DNA of 64,000 bases from Ricinus communis (GCF_019578655.1 NC_063262.1:15941582-16005581); one strand, 5' to 3'. Shown: positions 23,261 through 34,918, counted from the first letter of the stretch. Numbers and translations are program-made. The notes: generated by a model not told the origin, from the letters alone.

Positions 23261-23299
23261 CACTTGATGAGACGACCATAGATGATCGATTTCCGGAAG

Positions 23300-24646
23300 A
23301 ACATTTGTATGTCACTCGGTATACACCGATACTCCCCGGTTTTCGATTATGCTAACTATTTGGTTGCTAGGGTTCTACCGAAGGGTATGACGTGTCGTGA
23401 AGAAATTCTTTCTTTGATTTGAAATACTATATTTGGGAAGATCCCTTTTGTTTAAAGTATGTGCGGATCGGGTGATTCGCCATTGTGTATATGGCGAGGA
23501 GACTCTCAAATATTGAAGCAATGCCATGAGGGACCTTGGAGGTCATCAAGCGACAAACCATCTTTGCGAGGAAGGTGCTAGGCGGGATTCTATTGGCCTA
23601 CGCTCTTCTAAGATGCACGGAAATTTATTAAGGTTTGTGACCCTTGCTATGCAGGTAATATCTCTTCTCGTGATGAGATGCCCTAAACCAGTGTGCAAGT
23701 CGTTGAGATTTTTGATGTCTGGGGCATCGACTTCATGGGACCCTTTCCCTCTTTGTATGGTAATAAGTACATTCTGGTTGCTATTGAATATTTCTCTAAG
23801 TGGCACGGAAGCTCGAGTTTGTAGCCAACGATGATGCTAGGGTTGTCTGCAGGTTCCTTAAGCGATTGTTTGCTAGGTTTGGCATACCTAGGGCGCTTAT
23901 TAGTGATAGAGGAACACATTTCTGCAACACCCAATTAGAGAAAGTACTTAAGCGGTACGAAGTTACTCATCGGTTCTCTACTCCCTATCACCCCCAGACT
24001 AGTGGGGCGGGTTGAGGTAACTAATAGGGGTATTAAGCGTATTTTAGAGAGAGCCGTTAGTACCGGTGGGAAGAATTTGGACTCTTAAGTTAGATGATGC
24101 ATTATGGGCGTTTAGAATCGCTTTTAGGACATCTATAGGTTTTATGCCCTATCGCCTTGTTTATGGAAAGTCATGTCATTTGCACATTGAGTTAGAGCAT
24201 AGGGCACTTTGGGCCCTTAGAACTTGTAACTTTGATATTGATTCTGCGGTGGGGCGACAATGGCGGTGAGTGAGCTAGATGAGTGGCGCCCGGCAGTATA
24301 CGAAAACTCCTCAACTTACAAAGCAAGGACTAAGAAATGGCATGATCAAAGGATTCGTGAGCCTAAGGAATTTCAGGTTGGGGATCGAGTGTTGCTTTAC
24401 AACTCTCGCCTTCGTCTGTTTCCCGGAAAGCTCTGAGACTCGTTAGTACGGACCATTTCGGATCGGACAAGTCTTTCCATATGGAGTGGTAGAGTTGCAT
24501 CATCCGGAGAAGGGGAACTTCAAAGTGAGCGGCCATCGGCTAAAGCGATATCATTGTAACTCGTTGGATAGTGAGCAACGAGTTGACTGGCTTTGTATGC
24601 ATGAGAAGGGTGATCCGAATGAGTCACGCTTAAGACTCTACAAATA
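23300..24646 (+). pseudogene. Integrase of element B (degenerate)
   Basis: Blocks of the Athila integrase appear in order: [16 protein letters not shown] (first Asp, near 23.71 kb), a second Asp block RALISDRGTHFCN (23.9 kb), RFSTPYHPQTSG with a frameshift just before the catalytic Glu, then LDDALWAFRIAFRTSIGFMP, YRLVYGKSCHLHIELEHRAL and a C-terminal part with KKWHDQRI, LLYNSRLRLFPGKL and a GHRLKRY ending. At least five frame changes. The end of the coding region is near 24646. Confidence 0.75.
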
Positions 24647-24911
24647 AGCACTTCTGTACATTCGACTTGGATTATACTTTCATGTTTTTAATTAGTTGTG
24701 ATTGTTTCATTATTTTCATTTGACTTTATTATAGTTGCTTAAAAATAATTAGGTTAATTTTAATTTTTTGGACTTATAGAATCAAAGAGGACAAACTCTT
24801 CCATTTGACCATATCTACTTGTTTAATGATCTAATTACATGTATATGTGTTAATTATAGGTATGGGGGCAAGGCGACTCGAGTTGGCAAAAGGCAAGCCC
24901 AGAAACACTCC

Positions 24912-25198
24912 GTTTCACCACGGTTTCCGTGGCCATCACGGGCTGTATCACCAGGTCGTGCTGATGAGCACGGCTAGAGTCAAGACCGTGTTGAAGGATA
25001 AAGAGTAATTTTCACGGCTTGAAGGCGACGGGACACAACCCCTAGCCGTCTTTGGAAGGCTCTGCCCGTGCCAAGGAGCATCCAAAGAAGGCTAAAGGAT
25101 CGTACGAGGTGAGTCCTAGCCGTCTTGTCGACGGCCTTACCCTCAACGTCTTGATCGGCCGCGGCCTTACCTCACCGTCTTTGAAATAGTGCTATAAA
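24912..25198 (+). promoter_or_regulatory. Internal U3-like promoter module of element B
   Basis: After integrase comes a segment rich in CACGGTTTCCGTGGCCA, GAGCACGGCT and GGTCGTGCTGA motifs (24912-24995). It is the same kind of sequence as the LTR U3 regions; LTR C has CACGGTTTCCGTAGCCACC at 29958. More CCGTC/GACGG half-sites follow (25040-25180), then a good TATA box, CTATAAA, at 25192-25198. It is well placed to start transcription of the ORF at 25726. Confidence 0.5.
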
Positions 25199-25301
25199 GT
25201 GGAGGCCTCAAGAAATTTTGCTTCCCTTTTATTTTTCTTAGCTCAAAGGTGTTGTTCTTATACCCCTATCTCACCCTTCTCACTTTCCTAAGCGAACTCA
25301 A

Positions 25302-25720
25302 GTAAGTCCCTTCATTTGTTGCATTATATTTTTTTTTTATTATTATGATTTCACTTCTATTTTAGACATATACTTTTGTTAGGACATGCTAGGATATTTT
25401 GGTGGCTCTATATTGTAACTATATGACCTTGGTTAGGTTAATCTACATTAGTTGTTGTGTTTGTGGTGTAGTTGGTTATGAAATTGATAAGTGTGGGGTT
25501 TTGGTGGAAATAAAATGTGCCTCTGACATGCAAAGCATGAATAATGTTTAGATTTAAATTGCAATTCTTTGGTTCATGATAAATTAGATTGATATATATC
25601 GGTTTATTAGTTTATACAAGTTTTGGTTAGTCAAGTATAATCATTATGCTTTGTTGATTCGGTAGATTATTTCTTTCATTAACTTGAATTTTTACAAAAA
25701 CTAATAATTCGTTGCATTAG
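25302..25720 (+). other. Candidate leader intron before the last ORF of element B
   Basis: Donor CAA|GTAAGT at 25302 and acceptor TTGCATTAG at 25720 bound a 419-bp, T-rich intron-like stretch. It starts about 105 bp after the TATA box and ends 5 bp before the ATG of the ORF-1-like gene. Splicing would place the ATG close to the 5' end of a short mRNA. This is inferred from splice-site fit only. Confidence 0.4.
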
Positions 25721-25725
25721 GTGAT

Positions 25726-27190
25726 ATGACGGACGCGATAAATCTCGTAGAAAGCAATCGAAGCAGCGTCGCTACCGACAAGCGATCGCGTGGTGAAGGA
25801 ACGTCTTCCTCCACGGCACGAACCGGCACCAACACTTCCACCTCCACCACCACGACAAATAGTCAGACCTCGGAGAGCACTGCTATGAATCCATCCACAC
25901 TGGCCGTCATCCATTGTGGACATTCCCTAATGCGGACAATGAAAGTAGATTCCAAGTCATGAGATGGAAGCAAGTGATGGCGGGCCGTTGCATAGACTTC
26001 ACATCCACAGAGAGTGGGATTGGCTCAAGATGTGCACACCTTGATCGAGACTTTGCCATATGCGAGATTCTTTGACATCATTGAGCCAACCTACCGTGAG
26101 CTTACGATCGAGTTCCTCGGCACCTTCTTCCTGCGACAGCGGATCCTGGCGGCATCGACTGATGCAATTTATTTTAGGCTTGGGGAAGGGAGTTCTCGAT
26201 GTCGGTCCCACAATTTGGAATGCATTTGGGATTATGGGTGAACAAGAAATCTCGGGGGAGGAGTATCAGGGTTGTCTCTACATCCACCCAATTTCATATG
26301 ACGCCATGTGGGATTCATTGGTAATGAGGCCGGAAACATACTACCCAAGCAGGTCTAAGGCATCTAGCCTACCGGACCATCTCCGTTACATTCATACCCT
26401 ACTAGCTTACACCATTCTGGTGAGGGGGCGAGTTTGGGGCGATCCACCTGGTGATGTCTTTATTCTCTGGGCTATGCAACATCGGAAGAAGCTAGACTTG
26501 GGATATTTATTGGCTCGCCAAGTCCGTTCATTTATAGTAGACGCCTAGAAGAAGATGCATTGTTGTTTCGGTCCCTATGTGACTAGGTTAGCTAAGAGAC
26601 TAGATGTATTGGACGGTATGCAGCCAGACTTTCAAATATTGGTGACATGACACTACTAGGGATCGGACAAATGATCAACATGCAGCTGATCACGGCCACT
26701 AGACATCCACATGGTATTGAATATAGGCTCGTGAGCACAATAGTCAGGGAAGCTAGAGAGGTAGCGGCTAGAGGAGCCCAACATCCGTCGGCTGGGATTC
26801 CAGATGTTAGGATTCCTAACCCAGCTAGAGTGTTTATGCCTTCATCTAGAGCCTCATCCTCTCATTCGGTAGAGCCATCGAAGCGTCGGATCGGTGCTTT
26901 GGCCGACCGTCTAGATCGAGTCTGCGATCTGACGACGTACAGCGAGTTTGTGTGGTTTCAAGAAGAAACGAAGGCATAGTTAGGCGATTTGGGCAGTACA
27001 CTTCAGCAGTTCTGAGTGGTTTAGAAAGACAGGCCACCCAGACAGACTTCATAGTAGTGCGATTCAAAAGATGCAAGAGGTCGGAGCACAAAATCAACGG
27101 CTCATTAATGATATGGAGTTCGATTTGGCGACATGCTTCAGACCACGATCCACCACCGCAACCTCCCTCGGCAAATTTCCACCTTTAACT
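25726..27190 (+). pseudogene. ATHILA ORF-1-like gene of element B, at the envelope position
   Basis: Starts MTDAINLVESNRSSVATDKR, followed by a Ser/Thr-rich low-complexity stretch. It continues in shifted frames with YRELTIEFLGTFF, IYFRLGEG, then CLYIHPISYDAMWDSL, YIHTLLAYTILVRGRVWGDP and DVFILWAMQHRKKLDLGYLL. Blocks such as 'LTxEFL', 'FRLG', 'YxHxLLAxTIxxRG', 'FxLWxM' and 'GYLLA' match the ATHILA ORF-1 family (Pfam PF03078, from memory), often annotated as a retrotransposon or envelope-position ORF. At least three frameshifts (near 25.96, 26.2 and 26.55 kb) break it. Late parts read SSRASSSHSVEPSKRRIGAL. Its function is not known; no signal peptide or membrane segment is evident. Confidence 0.65.
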
Positions 27191-28856
27191 TCCGTGATCC
27201 AACCGGTGAGGATACACCGTCAGTGAGACTCTAGCGGAAAGAAAAAAATTTGTGATATTTTCCTCCATCCTTTTTCTTTATTTTTTTTATTTTTTTATTT
27301 ATTTTCTTTCAATTTGTTATCTCCTTTTACTTTCTTGCTTGTAGCTTGTTTACTTTTAGGTTATTTCCTTGCACTTGTTTGTTTATGTTAAGTAGAACAC
27401 TATGCCTTTTTAATTAAAAAAAAAATCAGCATGATCTTCCATAACCATAATGTGTGAATCATATGCTTCCCTCGGTCTAAATCTCTCAACAACGTGGGCG
27501 GTGTTATACTAAAATGTGGGGTAGGGACCTACCGATGTTGTGCCTATCTAGAGTTTTGTTTTAATTAAGTAGTTGATGACTTTTTTCTCCTTTGAATGGA
27601 TTCCCTTATAGCTTTTATCGAACCTTGTTCGGAAGAAGGCAATGAATAAATCTCTCAACTACAATCCAGCTAGGTAAAACTGGTATTTTCCTTAATTCTT
27701 CCATATTACTTTATCGTAGATATAGAACAACGTTAATATTACGCTTATTATTATGATTGTTGTTTAAACTTTGGGTTGAGAATTCATGCAATTTTAAATC
27801 ACTCAAATGGTGAGATTTTGAGCCAATTGGTGCATCACTATTATGCTCCCTTTTCTTTCATTAGTGAGCATTTCGGAATCTCATTTCTAGAACTTGCTTT
27901 CGATATCATTGAGATTACATGAATTGTCAATAATCGTGAGATGATTTGGGCACTTAGGATTTACACGATTTGGCCAAAAAGCCTAACCCTATTTTTCCCT
28001 TAGTGAACCAATTTTGAGCCTTAGCCATTCCTTTCATGATAATAATAACAGTGACACTCATCTTATCACTTCTATTCATTTAACCATTCTTTCTACCATT
28101 GTTGCTGGAGATTATATAAGTTATGCTGCATTTTACTTTGGATCAATATGCATTCATATATTTCACTAAGTTACTAGATTTTTCATAGATGCTCCCTTCA
28201 ATTATTGTGTGTGTCAATAGCCAACAACTCCTACATAAGCTGTTGTAATATATATACATAGTATATATATTTATATATATATAAAAGAAAAAAAAAGTAT
28301 TAATTTAGTTCATTTCGAGCATCATCTTATTTTTAGAGCAACTTAGTGTTCATTTTGGTACAACACTTGATCCTTCATTACTTTCTTGCATTACTTGCTT
28401 AACTTCCAGCAACTTGTAGCCTACTTTCCATATTTATACGTACCTTACCTTAACCCTATTACAACCTGGCTCAAGACCCTTTAATCATGATTATTGATTA
28501 TTTCGTAGTAGTGGAGATTGAATCCATAAGCAAGCCTATGGTAAGCACTTTTTCTGTATTTTTGCGTTGAGAGCTTGGCGATCTTCTTTCACCTATATAC
28601 ACTTGTGTGTTTTGAGTGATATCTTGTGAGGCATGATTCTCAATTTCTTGATTTAGATGGTTTATCATTTTAACTTTAGCAACTTTATTAAGTTTGCTCT
28701 TTCTCTTAAGGATTTAGTGATTTGGGGATTTTGGGAAAAATCATTACGGAGTTTTGAAATTTGTTTTGAGCTAACCTCCTGCAATGCAGTTGATTGAGTT
28801 ATTTGATATCTTTTGAGGAGTGAGTTGTAAATTGCTTGAGGATAAGCAAAAGTTTA
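27191..28856 (+). other. 3' untranslated region of element B
   Basis: No gene. A tract with AAAATGTGGGGTAGGG at about 27512-27527 follows the last ORF, like the second polypurine-like tract of the other elements. The rest is AT-rich, with an (AT)n run at 28250-28285. The conserved stem-loop ATTGCTT-GAGGAT-AAGCAAA is at 28831-28850. Confidence 0.6.
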
Positions 28857-29521
28857 AGTATGGGGTAATTTGATAAGCATCATACTACACATGTTTTCAT
28901 GCCGGATTGTTCACATTTTTATGCATGATTATCCCGTTTTATGCTAGAATCACCTGTCTTTTGTTTCCTTTTTCGTTTCAGGTCATTTTCGAAGGACACC
29001 ATTAGTAATCGAGGGAAATACGTGTGATTACGGAGCAAAATCCATCAAATTGGGCGAGAACAAGCACCTCGAGGGTTGAGCACGGCCTGGACTCCGGCCG
29101 TGCTGAATTATCAAGAGGCTATCCCCAATTGCGCCATTTCAGCATGACTTCCGTAGCCACCACGGCCTCCAGCACGGCCTATGTTGGATCAGCACCGGCT
29201 TAGGCACGGCCTGTGGTGGCTCGGCTAACAGACTCCGCAGTTAAATACGGCTGGACTCGGCCGTCTTTGAATCATCATACTCTGGACTCACGTGTGTTGA
29301 ATCAACTATATAGGCGATTTTGAATTCTAATTAAAGGAGGACGATTTTTGGACTCAATTCCAAGACACACACTTAATCAAATATTTCCTATACCTCAATT
29401 GTAGACCTGGAGAGATCAATTTTCATCAATTGAAGGGGGGATTCCACTTATTCCAACATCGAATTGAAGATCAAGACAAACTTTGGGAGCATTCAAGAGG
29501 CAACTAGGGTTTGAGATTTTG
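28857..29521 (+). repeat. Polypurine tract and truncated 3' LTR of element B
   Basis: The polypurine tract AGTATGGGGTAATT (28857-28870) is followed directly by TGATAAGCATCATACTACAC at 28871, matching the 5' LTR. The two LTRs are very similar over 650 bp, with small differences and an extra 60-odd bases in this copy around 29240-29300. Similarity stops at about 29521, within 'GGGTTTGAGATTTTGA', so the R-U5 half is lost. Confidence 0.8.
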
Positions 29522-29651
29522 ATTTCTAGGATTTGTATTATTTTATATTTTCTAGCTTAATTTAATTTGCTTTTTATGTCCTTAACCTTATTTTTTTGAG
29601 TTTTAATAATGTTTTTATCTTTTGTGCATGTTAAATCAGCTTTGGGGCGAG
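29522..29651. other. Short flank between element B and a solo LTR
   Basis: Noncoding AT-rich sequence. Removing the solo LTR at 29657-31035 joins it to 31036 onward, so it is probably the upstream part of the Tat-like LTR that continues to 31848. Confidence 0.35.
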
Positions 29652-29656
29652 ATGAT

Positions 29657-31035
29657 TGATGAGCATAGTTTTACACATATTTGCTTGCATATTATTGCGT
29701 ATGTTCTTAGCAATTATTGTGTTTTTATTCCCAGATCACCCGTGTTTTATGTTCTTTTGCATTTCAGGAACATTTATAGGACCATCATCGGTGTTTAAGC
29801 AATTATAGATCAATACGTGCGGAAACGGACGAGAATTCATCAAGATCGGACAAGAGCCCGCGTTGCACACATTGAGCACGGCCTGAGTCAAGGCCGTGCT
29901 GACCATCACGGCCTAAACTCTGGCCGTGACCAACCATCAAAACTTGGTCTTCAAAATAATAGTTTGGGCACGGTTTCCGTAGCCACCACGGCCGTGCTGA
30001 GTTAAATATATAAGAAAAATTCATTTTTCTTAGAGAAAAGGAGGGGAAAAAGAGTGACATTGAGCCCTAGTGGCTGGTTCGGTTCTACGCACAATCTTGA
30101 GTGCGAGAGAGTTGCGGTGAGTAAGAATCCGGAATCGTAAGATTCCGAGATACAACGATGGTGGAGCAATTCAAGAGGTAGTTTGGGAGATTAATCAAAG
30201 TGTAGATCTAGATTTGGAGTACATTCATCCAATTCGAGAGAAAAGGGTGTACATGTTTTATTTTCATTATTCTTTCATTGTAATTGATTTCCTAGATTGT
30301 TTTAAACATGAACATGTTTAGCTAAATTGATTAAATCCATTGGGATTTCTTTGCTATGTTGGTTTGATATTATATTGTTGGATTGTTTGAGTTGGTTTTG
30401 TATTCTTCTTGTTTGCAGTGTTAATAAGATTATGCATTATTCATGAGACGTTGTGAATTGTGATGTTTAGATTACTTTATGAGATTGAGAAATCCGTTTG
30501 GCAATTGGAACTTTGAATAACAAGAGCTGGTTAATAATCGCTTAGAGATAAGGATAATTAACTAATTTGGATTAAGAATTAACAAAGCTTAATAAAGGCG
30601 GATTAAAGCTTAATGCTAATTTAAGAATCAATCGTTAGGAAGAGATTCCAACTTTAGGTTATTAGGTTTAGGAATTCGGTTATCTCGAGAAGCAAGATTG
30701 ATTAGAATAAATCCACGGGTAGCATAATTAGACTCACCGATCCTTTATCTTTTGTTTGATTGCCAACTAGTTTAGATTCCCTTTGGGTTTGTCTTCTTGT
30801 CTTGATTATTTCACTTATCAATTACTCCTGCATCTCCCTTAGAACTTAGCTCGTAGTTAATAGTTAGTTTAGAATTTATTCATCATCCATTTTAGTTTAA
30901 TATAACAAAGAACAAAGAAGTAACTCTGGGCTTTCGCTTTCCCGAGGAATACGACCTTGATACTCGCCATTAGTGCTAGACTGCATCGATAGGTACACTG
31001 CCTTAGATTGTAGCTAACCCGAGTAGCACCCATCA
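29657..31035 (+). repeat. Solo LTR, family C
   Basis: Starts TGATGAGCATAGTTTTACAC and ends GCACCCATCA (1379 bp). It is flanked by a perfect 5-bp target duplication, ATGAT at 29652-29656 and 31036-31040, so it is a genuine solo LTR left by recombination between the two ends of an inserted element. U3 carries GAGCACGGCC, GGCCGTGCTGA and CACGGTTTCCGTAGCC motifs (29875-29995). A TATA box is at 30007-30014 (TATATAAG). From about 30310 onward it is nearly identical to the LTRs of family A, although the U3 halves differ. A reverse copy of the family is at 58127-59574. Confidence 0.9.
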
Positions 31036-31040
31036 ATGAT

Positions 31041-31858
31041 CAAAGAAAAGATGCAAAATCGGTCGTTACCAAGCCCTAGAGCCGATCAGCTCAATGCAGT
31101 GCCAATTCGGCTTTGCACCAATTTTGGCCTTGTTTTTGGATTTTTATGTGATATTTGGCAATTTTTGTACACTATAACTTAGTTTATGCTTTTTTCTTTT
31201 GATTTTTAGTTGTAGGATGGTTGTAATAACTAGATTTAATTTTCTTACACTTTATTTTTGCTTTATTTTGGAATGAATGCCAAATATTTACTATTTGATC
31301 GCGTAATTAAAACTGGACATATAGACAATAGGCCTTAAAATTGGACCCGACATAAAAATTGTAGTCCATTAGGTTAATGAGATGGTACATTTGGCCTAAA
31401 TTTAAAATATATATAGACTTAGTGGGTTTTGTCATGCTTTAATTGAATTAATTGGGCCATGTTAGATTTAAGATCATTGGATTTGGCCTTTTCATAAAAA
31501 GTAGTCTATTAGGCTTAAAGGTTGGAAATTAAATCATAAGCTATAATTGGGCTTAGATTAGGTAGGCCTTGTATGTGATTAATTAGCAAATTAGGTTAAC
31601 AACTTTAAGCATGGGCCGGGCTTTAATAAAATGGGCAAGACTTAGGTGGAACTCACATATTATAATGCTTGAAGTGTAGAACTATTTTGCTGCATTTATA
31701 GGGAATAGCCTGTTAAATAATAAAATTAAAGACAAACATACATAAATAAGGAAGTTGGCTTTCCGATCCATCTCTGGATTTGTGACGTAAGTTTCCTTAT
31801 GGAATTGAGAAACGTCACTCATTAGTAGAAGTGTCCCGATTACCCAGATGGCGACTCC
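31041..31858 (+). repeat. Tat-like LTR remnant ending at a possible primer site
   Basis: The noncoding sequence carries GCCGATCAGCTC and GCCAATTCGGC near-palindromes at 31080-31120, like those near 1.13 and 15.47 kb. It ends GATTACCCA, then GA, then TGGCGACTCC at 31849-31858. TGGCGACTCC is the start of the primer site used by many Tat/Ogre elements, which would make this a + strand LTR plus primer site. The gag that follows is on the minus strand, so the two do not belong to one intact element. Confidence 0.4.
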
Positions 31859-32189
31859 CATCTCCGCACTAGTTCTATGACTAGTTATCGTGTTCCCAAT
31901 TAGGTTGAAAAGCCTTGCAGTGCCATAGTTGCTAAGGACACTTGGGTGCACGCCCAAAACCGCCACCCACACCATGAATGACTTCTTTTCACCCTTGTTC
32001 CACATGTCCAGAAGAGAAGGCCACAAGCCATTTGATTGCCATCCGATCCCCAGCCATTTGGCACAATATCCTCAATTTAAATGTCAACCGAAGGAGGCTT
32101 TGAATAGCAAATGCTGAAATAAAATTTGCCCAACGGCTGTCCTAACAGCTCTTCACATTCATGCCGAGGAAGTTGCTCAACTTGCCAGT

Positions 32190-33324
32190 TTCCACAATTA
32201 ATCAAGTCCTGAATCTCGTACTTAAGACGGTTGCACTAGTCTGTAACATGCCCAAAAGCCTGGTGATACTCATAATACTGGCCATTGTGAGGTTTAGGAT
32301 TGTTCCTTGGTGATTGGGGTTTGAGTTGTCCACTCCATTTTAGGTAATGGAACACCATGAATAATGATGCCCCTAACTCGGTGATGGCTCTTTGTGGGTT
32401 ATTTGGTTCGGGCTCTAGCTATGGCTTGGATTGGAATATATCTTCAAAACAGTTCATGACCTCCTCTTCACTGAAGTCAGGGGTGATCATGGACACTTGG
32501 TTTGGTGGTCGTGTATTATTATAGTTTTATAGGGAGTTTCTTCTAGTACTGGGTTAGTCTTGGTCGGTTAGTTTTCCAACAACAAAGAGGTCTTGAATTT
32601 CATGTTTCAACTGGGTGTAGTTATTTGTGTGGTGGCCGGGTACTTGGTGGAACTTGCAGTAGGTATTAGTGTAGCCAAATGCATTTGGGTTAGGTGGGAT
32701 TTTGAGGGTGGTTAGTTGGAGCATGCCATTCTGCACTAACCTCTCAAAGATTTTTGAGAGAGCTTGCTTAAAGTTGGAGAACTTCCTTGATTGCTGGAAA
32801 ACATTCACATCGAAAATCCTACCCCCTCTAGCTTGATAATTCGACCTTTGGCCAGTTTGCACAGTTTTCCTCTTATTGTTTTTTATTTCTTCGACCTGAA
32901 CCCGCCATCATACAAGTCTATAAAAGTCTTTAGGTTCATCATCTAAAACCTTTCAACCTAATTAGGAAGAACATTTTGGACCACCATACAAACTTGGTCT
33001 TTTTCAAGGGCTTGTTCTTCATCAACCTGGCCTTATTCCTCCACCTAGTCAGGAAATAAAAAAAGGACTCATTTCACTTGTACATAGTGGATTCAAGATC
33101 TCTAATTGATACCTCCAACTAAGTATTATAGTCATATTGTTTAATAATGAGTTACTTAAATCACGCCATTCAGCTTTGGCAAATTTTTCAAACCATGATA
33201 CCAGTTCACAGCAGGTCCTTCCATTGACAATACAAATACTTTGACAATTTGGGTCCTACTCATCTGAGTAGTTCGCATGATGGTGATATATTGCTTTAGG
33301 TGAACCTTTGAATCATGATATCCT
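32190..33324 (-). pseudogene. Tat/Ogre-type gag with two zinc-knuckle modules
   Basis: The minus strand from 33324 reads HLKQYITIMRTTQMSRTQIV, then FVLSMEGPAVNWYHGLKNL, then a degraded capsid end, and RKFSNFKQALSKIFERLVQN at 32.75 kb. A knuckle region CKFHQVPGHHTNNYTQLKHE with IQDL follows at 32.58-32.66 kb. About 360 bp further on a second, similar module reads EYHQAFGHVTD, stop, CNRLKYEIQDLINCG (32.19-32.28 kb). These are Tat gag features. Stops occur throughout. The N-terminal half is removed by the insertion of element E at 33325. It may be the gag of the minus-strand Tat pol at 7.6-15.2 kb, now separated by nested insertions. Confidence 0.65.
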
Positions 33325-34759
33325 TGATATTACACATGTTTGCATGTTTGATTTTGAGTTGTTTTGGGGTAGATTATGTGTGTTTAAGGTACATTATCAA
33401 AGTTAGAGAGAAATCAGACCAAAATTGGGAAGAAGCAGAGGAATCGGGCGCATTATACTGTTCAACACGCCTTGCCAACACGCCCGTGTTGAGAAGCATG
33501 GTTAGGATTAGAGGGCGTGCTGAAATTCCTTACCCATGGCGGGAAGAAATAATTGGCAACACGGTTCTTGAGAGTAACACAGCCTAGGAGCATGCCCGTG
33601 TTGAGAAGCATGACCCAAATCCAAGCAGTGTTGAAAGAGGCCAGATGTACAATTTTAGCCCAACAAGGCATGGATCCACCAGCACGGCCCAAATCCAAGT
33701 CATGTTGGATCCCGAAGCCTTATTTAAGAGAAAAGAACAAGAGGGGATTCTAGAGGGAGAGAACTTTAGGGTATTTACGAGAGACTTTGATAACAACCTT
33801 CTAGATGATCAAGAAGAGGAAAATGGAGACAAATTCCACTTCAACATCATCAAGATAGCTATTCTTGAGGATTGGATTAAAGATTCAAAGGAAAGAAGAA
33901 GGAGATCTTGAGCTACAGAGATTGGATGCAAAGTTATTCAAGAGGGGATAGCATTTCCACCATTTGAGAAAAGGGTGTACATGTTCTTTTTTATTCTTAT
34001 TTACTTTGTATTTGATTCTTGTATTAGTTTAATCATGAACATATGTAACTAATCTTATTAAACCCATTTAGGGGTGATTTTAGCTATAGTAGGCTTGTTT
34101 TATGCTTAATTGATTGAATTTTTTATTTAAGATTGTAGTTTTCATTCAAGTATAATAAAGTCTATTGTTTCTTCTTCATTGTTGAATCAATTTGAGAACT
34201 CCTTTGCAATTGAAAAATTCAATTAAGTTTGGACAACTGCTTGTGTGATTAAGTCATTTGCATCTTAGATATAAGTGGAATAACCTACTGAAATAAGAAC
34301 TAGGCATTCTTATTAGTAGTAATTTAGAGATTAATGCTATTCTAAGATCAATTGTCGGGAAGAGATTCCAACTTTAGATCTTTAGGGTTAGGAATTAGTT
34401 AACTCGAGAGAGAGGCCAATTCATTTAAGAAATTATCCATAGATTGCAATTCTTAATCAATCAATTCATAATTTATCGTTTTTAAATCGGCTAGCTAAAA
34501 GGATCCCTAATTGGGTTAAACTCATCTCATTGTCTTTTTTAAACTTTCATTCTCTTTTTAAAATTTAGTTTTCATTTGCATTCTCAATCATTTTTAGTTA
34601 ATGATCTTCACCACCTTTTGATCGGTTAGATAATAGAAATATTGTAGCAGTAGTAGCTTCTCAGTTCCCCTAGGATATGACATTGATACTCGCCATAGCT
34701 AGATAACATTAGATAGGTGCATTTGGCTGTAGATTGCTAGTCGTGTTTAGCCAGCATCA
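33325..34759 (+). repeat. 5' LTR of Athila element E
   Basis: Starts TGATATTACACATGTTTGCA and ends AGCCAGCATCA (1435 bp). U3 includes CAACACGCCCGTGTTGAG-type palindromes at 33477-33500 and 33590-33610. TATTTAAG at 33721-33728 is a likely TATA box. The U5 end retains 'TTGATACTCGCC' and 'AGATAGGTGCATT'. It is inserted in the minus-strand Tat gag. The 3' LTR is absent because element D cuts the element at 41227. Confidence 0.85.
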
Positions 34760-34765
34760 AGTTTT

Positions 34766-34783
34766 TGGCGCTGTTGCCAAGGA
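34766..34783 (+). promoter_or_regulatory. Primer binding site of element E
   Basis: TGGCGCTGTTGCCAAGGA lies six bases after the LTR. It differs from the Athila tRNA-Asp-type site TGGCGCCGTTGCCGGGGA at three positions. Confidence 0.75.
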
Positions 34784-34918
34784 AATTGTTTCGAGAAATA
34801 TTGTGAATTGTGTGATCTTGTTAATTTAGCCATTTATTCTTTATTCTTTATTTGTTTTTGTTTGATTTTATTCTTTTATTCATTTGTGTTGTTGGTTTTT
34901 TATTGTTTTAGGTAGTGT

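Noticed and set aside
25726..27190. Envelope glycoprotein gene in element B
   Set aside because: The position fits, but I see no signal peptide, cleavage site or membrane anchor, and the readable blocks fit the ATHILA ORF-1 family better.
31682..32026. 114-codon minus-strand frame with two hydrophobic stretches
   Set aside because: It spans the end of the Tat-like LTR and the possible TGGCGACTCC primer site; no family resemblance and the hydrophobic parts come from AT-rich LTR sequence.
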